The notes below the pieces were generated by a model, which was given only the letters and a program-made list of their open reading frames with translations, did not search any database and was not told the DNA's origin. Shown here one piece after another: positions 43,148 to 46,112 of a stretch of DNA of 46,112 bases; the stretch's first letter is position 1, and each line of letters starts with the position of its first letter. The position numbers were made by a program, and so were the translations under genes. Origin of the DNA: an uncultured Bacteroidales bacterium (GTDB taxonomy: Bacteria; Bacteroidota; Bacteroidia; Bacteroidales; UBA1715); contig CALAUG010000051.1 of NCBI GenBank assembly GCA_937892155.1, positions 1-46,112 on the forward strand, read 5' to 3'.

Positions 43148-44449
43148 CTATGCTTTTAGAATATGATCATAAACTTCACGTAAAGAATTCCATTCCCGCG
43201 CATTAAAACTACTATTATGCCACAAACAAACAAAATTTCCGTGATATTTTTTTACTTCCTGCAATAATGCATCAACACACGCAAGTGCTTCCGATGTATT
43301 TTTACAAGAAAGTAGAGACGTGTCCATCAACACCAAAGGCAGTTCTTTTATCTTTAGCATTTTGTGTGTCAAGCAATTAAACAATGAATGTTCTATACAC
43401 ATTCCTGTTCGGAAACCAGGATGATGGGAGAAATACAAACTACTGTCCTGTTCCAAGCCGCATTGCTGCAACAATTCCATAGTTTGTGGCATTTGTAGAC
43501 GCAAATAATGTTGTCTATTAAGAACTAATTTCCTTTGAGTTAATGATTCCAAAGACTCCTTATCGGAAAATATTTTTCCCTTATCGGCCTCTTTATAATA
43601 GTTTGTATGGAGTCCGATTATATGTCCCCGATTAGTTATTGACTGAATAATATTTTTCCCCTTTTCGGACAGCAAATGAACATTATTCTGACGTGTCTTC
43701 AAGAAATAGAAAATCGACTTCACCTTATTCTGCTCACTCATACGCATTAAATAATCGTATGTGTCGTATGGATCACGACCATTTTTACGCATTTCCATTG
43801 TTGTACGTAAAAGATGTAATGAATGACGTTTGACAACATCTGCCAAACAGGTTTTCACATAATCCCATTTGTTGCTCCACTTATAAACAAAATCAACATC
43901 GTGCGTAAGCACTTTGGCAAAAGTTCTATTTTCTTCTATTTCATATCCATATTTACCAAACAATTGTTTGATAATATTTGCATAGATATGAACCACCGGC
44001 TTTTTGACCAGATCTGTTTTTACAATAAACGATTCGTTTTCATCAAATCTTCCCCATTTATCCAAGGCTGTCAATGCTATTTCTTCCCATCTACTTAATA
44101 AAAAGAACGCGCTGGCAATGACATCTCCACCACAATATGCAAACTGCTCGTGTTCTGTATACGAAGTGTTTCCATACAAAAAAGGAATATCCTCATTGGC
44201 AATCTGTTTTGACATTACCAATTTTTGTGGCAAATATCTTGCCTCGCAATATCCAATAGATTCCGGAATATGCGTAAAAAAATCATCGGCAAACTCTATA
44301 TACTTTTGGTTGGGAAGTACGAATTTATATATTTGGCTGACCGAAGTATCGTAAACGCAGAAATCTAAGCCCAGTATTTCTTTCAATATAACATGAAAGA
44401 CATATTTTTTTTCTTCTAGGAACTTAGACTCAGTATATATTTTAATCAT
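43148..44449 (-). CDS. Polysaccharide-deacetylase-like protein
   Basis: 433 residues from MIKIYTESK at 44449; the longer start at 44467 lies inside the upstream terminator. The N-terminal half (to about 185) resembles the DUF7033-type domain found before such enzymes in Bacteroidota. The C-terminal half looks like a polysaccharide deacetylase (CE4) fold: LTHDVDFVYKW has the HD motif, then SIFYFLKT, GHIIGLHTNYY (the H-x3-H-like motif) and FVCLWHNSSF. It may act on envelope glycans; the substrate is unknown. No signal peptide is apparent. aroC follows it by 3 bp. Confidence 0.8.
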   Translation of the reverse strand: MIKIYTESKFLEEKKYVFHVILKEILGLDFCVYDTSVSQIYKFVLPNQKYIEFADDFFTHIPESIGYCEARYLPQKLVMSKQIANEDIPFLYGNTSYTEHEQFAYCGGDVIASAFFLLSRWEEIALTALDKWGRFDENESFIVKTDLVKKPVVHIYANIIKQLFGKYGYEIEENRTFAKVLTHDVDFVYKWSNKWDYVKTCLADVVKRHSLHLLRTTMEMRKNGRDPYDTYDYLMRMSEQNKVKSIFYFLKTRQNNVHLLSEKGKNIIQSITNRGHIIGLHTNYYKEADKGKIFSDKESLESLTQRKLVLNRQHYLRLQMPQTMELLQQCGLEQDSSLYFSHHPGFRTGMCIEHSLFNCLTHKMLKIKELPLVLMDTSLLSCKNTSEALACVDALLQEVKKYHGNFVCLWHNSSFNAREWNSLREVYDHILKA

Positions 44450-44453
44450 GTAG

Positions 44454-44481
44454 AAAAAAAAAGCCATCTAAAAGATGGCTT
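44454..44481 (-). terminator. Terminator after the HIT gene
   Basis: The stem AAGCCATC/GATGGCTT (44461-44468 with 44474-44481) has a 5-base loop, and on the minus strand seven Ts follow. It lies 5 bp past the HIT stop and ends 4 bp before the deacetylase-like ATG. Confidence 0.82.
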
Positions 44482-44485
44482 AAAA

Positions 44486-44884
44486 TTATTTGAAATTTGA
44501 CTTAATTTTTTGCGCCATCGCCGCGAGTTCATCTTGCGACGGTGAAAGTTTCGGGCCGCCAAAATTCATTTCTCCAACAGAATTTTTTAATGGAATTAAA
44601 TGAATGTGGCAATGAGGAACTTCCAATCCAACAACACCAACTCCAATTCTTACACAGTCAACGCTTTGTTCTACCGCCTTGGCAACACGTTTTGCAAAAA
44701 CCATCATACGACTCAGCAATTCATCATCCACATCAAAAATGTATGAAATTTCCTGTTTTGGAATTACCAACGTATGACCAATCGCCATTGGATTTATATC
44801 TAAGAATGCTAAAAATTCGTCATTTTCAGCAACTTTATATGCAGGAATTTCGCCTGCAACTATTTTTGAAAATATTGATGCCAT
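44486..44884 (-). CDS. HIT-family nucleotide-binding protein
   Basis: 132 residues. The histidine-triad motif HCHIHLIP (about 90-97) and N-terminal FSKIVAGEIPAYKVAENDEFLAFLDI place it in the HINT-type branch, which hydrolyses AMP-linked substrates. Its ATG is 2 bp past the stop of the greA-like end, a pairing I recognise from other Bacteroidota (greA-HIT). It is followed by the terminator at 44454-44481. Confidence 0.93.
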   Translation of the reverse strand: MASIFSKIVAGEIPAYKVAENDEFLAFLDINPMAIGHTLVIPKQEISYIFDVDDELLSRMMVFAKRVAKAVEQSVDCVRIGVGVVGLEVPHCHIHLIPLKNSVGEMNFGGPKLSPSQDELAAMAQKIKSNFK

Positions 44885-44886
44885 AA

Positions 44887-46112
44887 CTATCGAGATATTT
44901 CTACAATTTCAAATGGTATTTTTCCAGCCGGAACCTGAATTTCAGCAATATCGCCAACTTTCTTTCCCAACAAACCTTTTGCAATAGGAGTATTTATGGA
45001 GATTTTTCCACTCTTTAAATCAGCTTCAGATTCAGCAACAAGAGTGTATTGCATTTTTGCATTATTTCTGGTATTACGAATAGTAACCTTTGAAAGAATC
45101 TGCACAGTGGAATTATCCAATTTTGATTCATCGATGATTCGCTTTTGTGCAAATGGATTCAGTTGTCGTATCTGCGTGCCTTGCATGGCGTTGAGATTGG
45201 GCGAGAGATAGAGTTTTTCGCCATTTTCTGAAGCCATGAGCATGGCGATTTTGTTGTCGCGCGGGAAATAAGTGTAATCAATGATGTTGGCTGAATAGTC
45301 GGTGAGTTGGCGGGTTTGGGCGAAGTAATGGTAATGGATGGTGGTGTCGATGAAACTGATGGCGCTGTCGAGTTGCGCTTGGCAGAGGTTGTAGAAGCCG
45401 GTCGAGTCGCTCAGGTAGAGGATGCTGCCGTCCTTGAGGAATTGTGGCAGTATGCTGTTGGTCACTTTTTGGCAGGTCAGGTTTTGAAGCACGGGGCTTT
45501 TGCTGACGTAATCGAAGGCGTAAAGGTCGAATTGGCTGTTTTGGAAACCGATTTCCTTTTCGTACTTGATGGTGTCGTTGTCGCGGTTCGAACTGAAGAT
45601 GATTTGCCGGTCATCGGGGCTGAACACAGGATTTAGGTCGGTGTGGTAGTCGTTGGTGATTTGTTCCAAAGTGTTGGAAAACAGGTTGTAAACATAAATG
45701 TCGGCTTTGCCTTTACGAGTGCCTGCCACCACAATTTTGCGTGACTTATGGGCGTATGAGAACGAAGTTACTTTTTGAAATTCAAACAGATATGTATTGG
45801 CTTTATTGCCCGTGGTGATGTCAAGGTTGTAGAGCTGAATCTTTCCTTTTTCTTCGACGATGAACGAAAGGATTTGGCCGTTTGGGTGCCAAGCCAAAAG
45901 CGGATAAGAGGTGTCGGGGTGCTCGTCGGAGCGATAACCGGTCTTGAAAAGCCGTTGTTTCTTGCCGCTTTGGAGGTTTTCGAGCCAAAGTTGGATGAGA
46001 CCTTCGTCGTTGCTGACGTAGGCGATATACTTTCCGTCGGGACTGACGCTAGGTTGGGTGAAGGTGCGGTATTTCTTGTAACTCAGCTTCATAGGGCTTT
46101 CGGGACGTTGGC
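44887..46112 (-). CDS. Chimeric ORF: TolB-like beta-propeller joined to the C-terminal part of GreA (partial)
   Basis: Open from the right edge to a stop at 44887; the frame continues through the edge (QRPESP before the Met at 46092), so the 5' end is missing. The right part has WD40/PD40-like repeats (QPSVSPDGKYIAYVSNDEG, LNPVFSPDDRQIIFSSNRD), a TolB-type propeller. The last 85 or so residues are GreA: RIIDESKLDNSTVQILSKV, ESEADLKSGKISINTPIAKG, LLGKKVGDIAEIQVPAGK. GreA normally has a coiled-coil N-terminus, which is absent here. The join is near 45139-45165. G+C in single 60-base rows is about 35-38% to the left and 43-62% to the right. It could be an assembly chimera or a real recombination; an in-frame functional fusion is less likely. 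Confidence 0.7.
   Translation of the reverse strand, partial: QRPESPMKLSYKKYRTFTQPSVSPDGKYIAYVSNDEGLIQLWLENLQSGKKQRLFKTGYRSDEHPDTSYPLLAWHPNGQILSFIVEEKGKIQLYNLDITTGNKANTYLFEFQKVTSFSYAHKSRKIVVAGTRKGKADIYVYNLFSNTLEQITNDYHTDLNPVFSPDDRQIIFSSNRDNDTIKYEKEIGFQNSQFDLYAFDYVSKSPVLQNLTCQKVTNSILPQFLKDGSILYLSDSTGFYNLCQAQLDSAISFIDTTIHYHYFAQTRQLTDYSANIIDYTYFPRDNKIAMLMASENGEKLYLSPNLNAMQGTQIRQLNPFAQKRIIDESKLDNSTVQILSKVTIRNTRNNAKMQYTLVAESEADLKSGKISINTPIAKGLLGKKVGDIAEIQVPAGKIPFEIVEISR
45139..45165. other. Junction between greA-like and propeller sequence
   Basis: The GreA-like alignment starts at the codons for RIIDES (45139 and below). To the right, NLNAMQGTQIRQLNPFAQ belongs to the propeller. The exact point cannot be fixed without relatives. 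No insertion sequence or tRNA is visible at the join. Confidence 0.6.

Noticed and set aside
44450..44467. Longer start for the deacetylase-like gene (MAFFFYMIK)
   Set aside because: Those codons are the T-run and stem of the preceding terminator read as Phe codons.
45307..45636. A 109-codon plus-strand ORF opposite the propeller
   Set aside because: It is antisense to a coding frame with clear propeller repeats and is Val/Glu/Ala-rich, as expected for a shadow frame.
1..46112. CRISPR arrays, rRNA genes, prophage or insertion sequences
   Set aside because: No regularly spaced repeats with unique spacers, no rRNA-like sequence and no transposase or integrase reading frame were seen.

Overview
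The window is chromosomal DNA from a member of the phylum Bacteroidota, most likely the order Bacteroidales. The reasons are: a fused SecDF; a type IX secretion (T9SS) C-terminal sorting domain on a giant secreted protein; many TAnnTTTG promoter -7 boxes without clear Shine-Dalgarno sequences; membrane-bound AraC and TlpA/SPOR proteins of Bacteroidota type; and a low-GC, A/T-rich base composition. The organism makes leucine and aromatic amino acids and uses the MEP isoprenoid route (ispD).

Layout. 1-7105 (minus) holds most of a very large secreted repeat protein (DUF11-like, cadherin/VCBS-like and many MBG/YDG modules); its reading frame is broken near 776 and continues off the left edge. 7106-10358 is an accessory patch: a heptamer tandem repeat, three copies of a dispersed imperfect inverted repeat, a membrane-anchored AraC regulator and a RhuM-family protein. 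10359-18515 (minus) is a 2718-residue T9SS cargo protein. 18516-22389 (plus) is leuA-leuC-leuD behind a textbook-like leucine attenuator: a 17-residue leader peptide with seven leucines, and mutually exclusive antiterminator and terminator hairpins. A thioredoxin-fold protein (minus), tRNA-Arg(CCG), ldcA, a fused aroE-aroK and aroA (plus) follow. 27638-35485 holds ispD, secDF, a lone lutB, rpiB and a HisIE-like protein (all minus), an AlbA_2-domain protein (plus) and a SPOR protein (minus). 35598-40289 is rimP-nusA-infB (minus), whose leader contains a terminator-like hairpin. A TlpA-like protein and a VanZ-like protein (plus) follow, then aroC, a polysaccharide-deacetylase-like gene, a HIT protein and a chimeric greA/beta-propeller ORF (minus) at the right edge.

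How it fits together. The leu operon supplies isopropylmalate synthase and both isomerase subunits, but leuB is not in the window. aroE-aroK, aroA and aroC cover the last four steps to chorismate, at two separate loci. rimP-nusA-infB is the conserved translation/transcription operon.

Most notable: the leucine attenuator; the rimP-leader hairpin; a HisI domain that has lost its metal-binding cysteines; the AroE-AroK fusion; and the greA/propeller junction with a base-composition change, which may be an assembly artefact. No wholly unknown multi-gene system is evident. All calls rest on reading the sequence; no database search was run.
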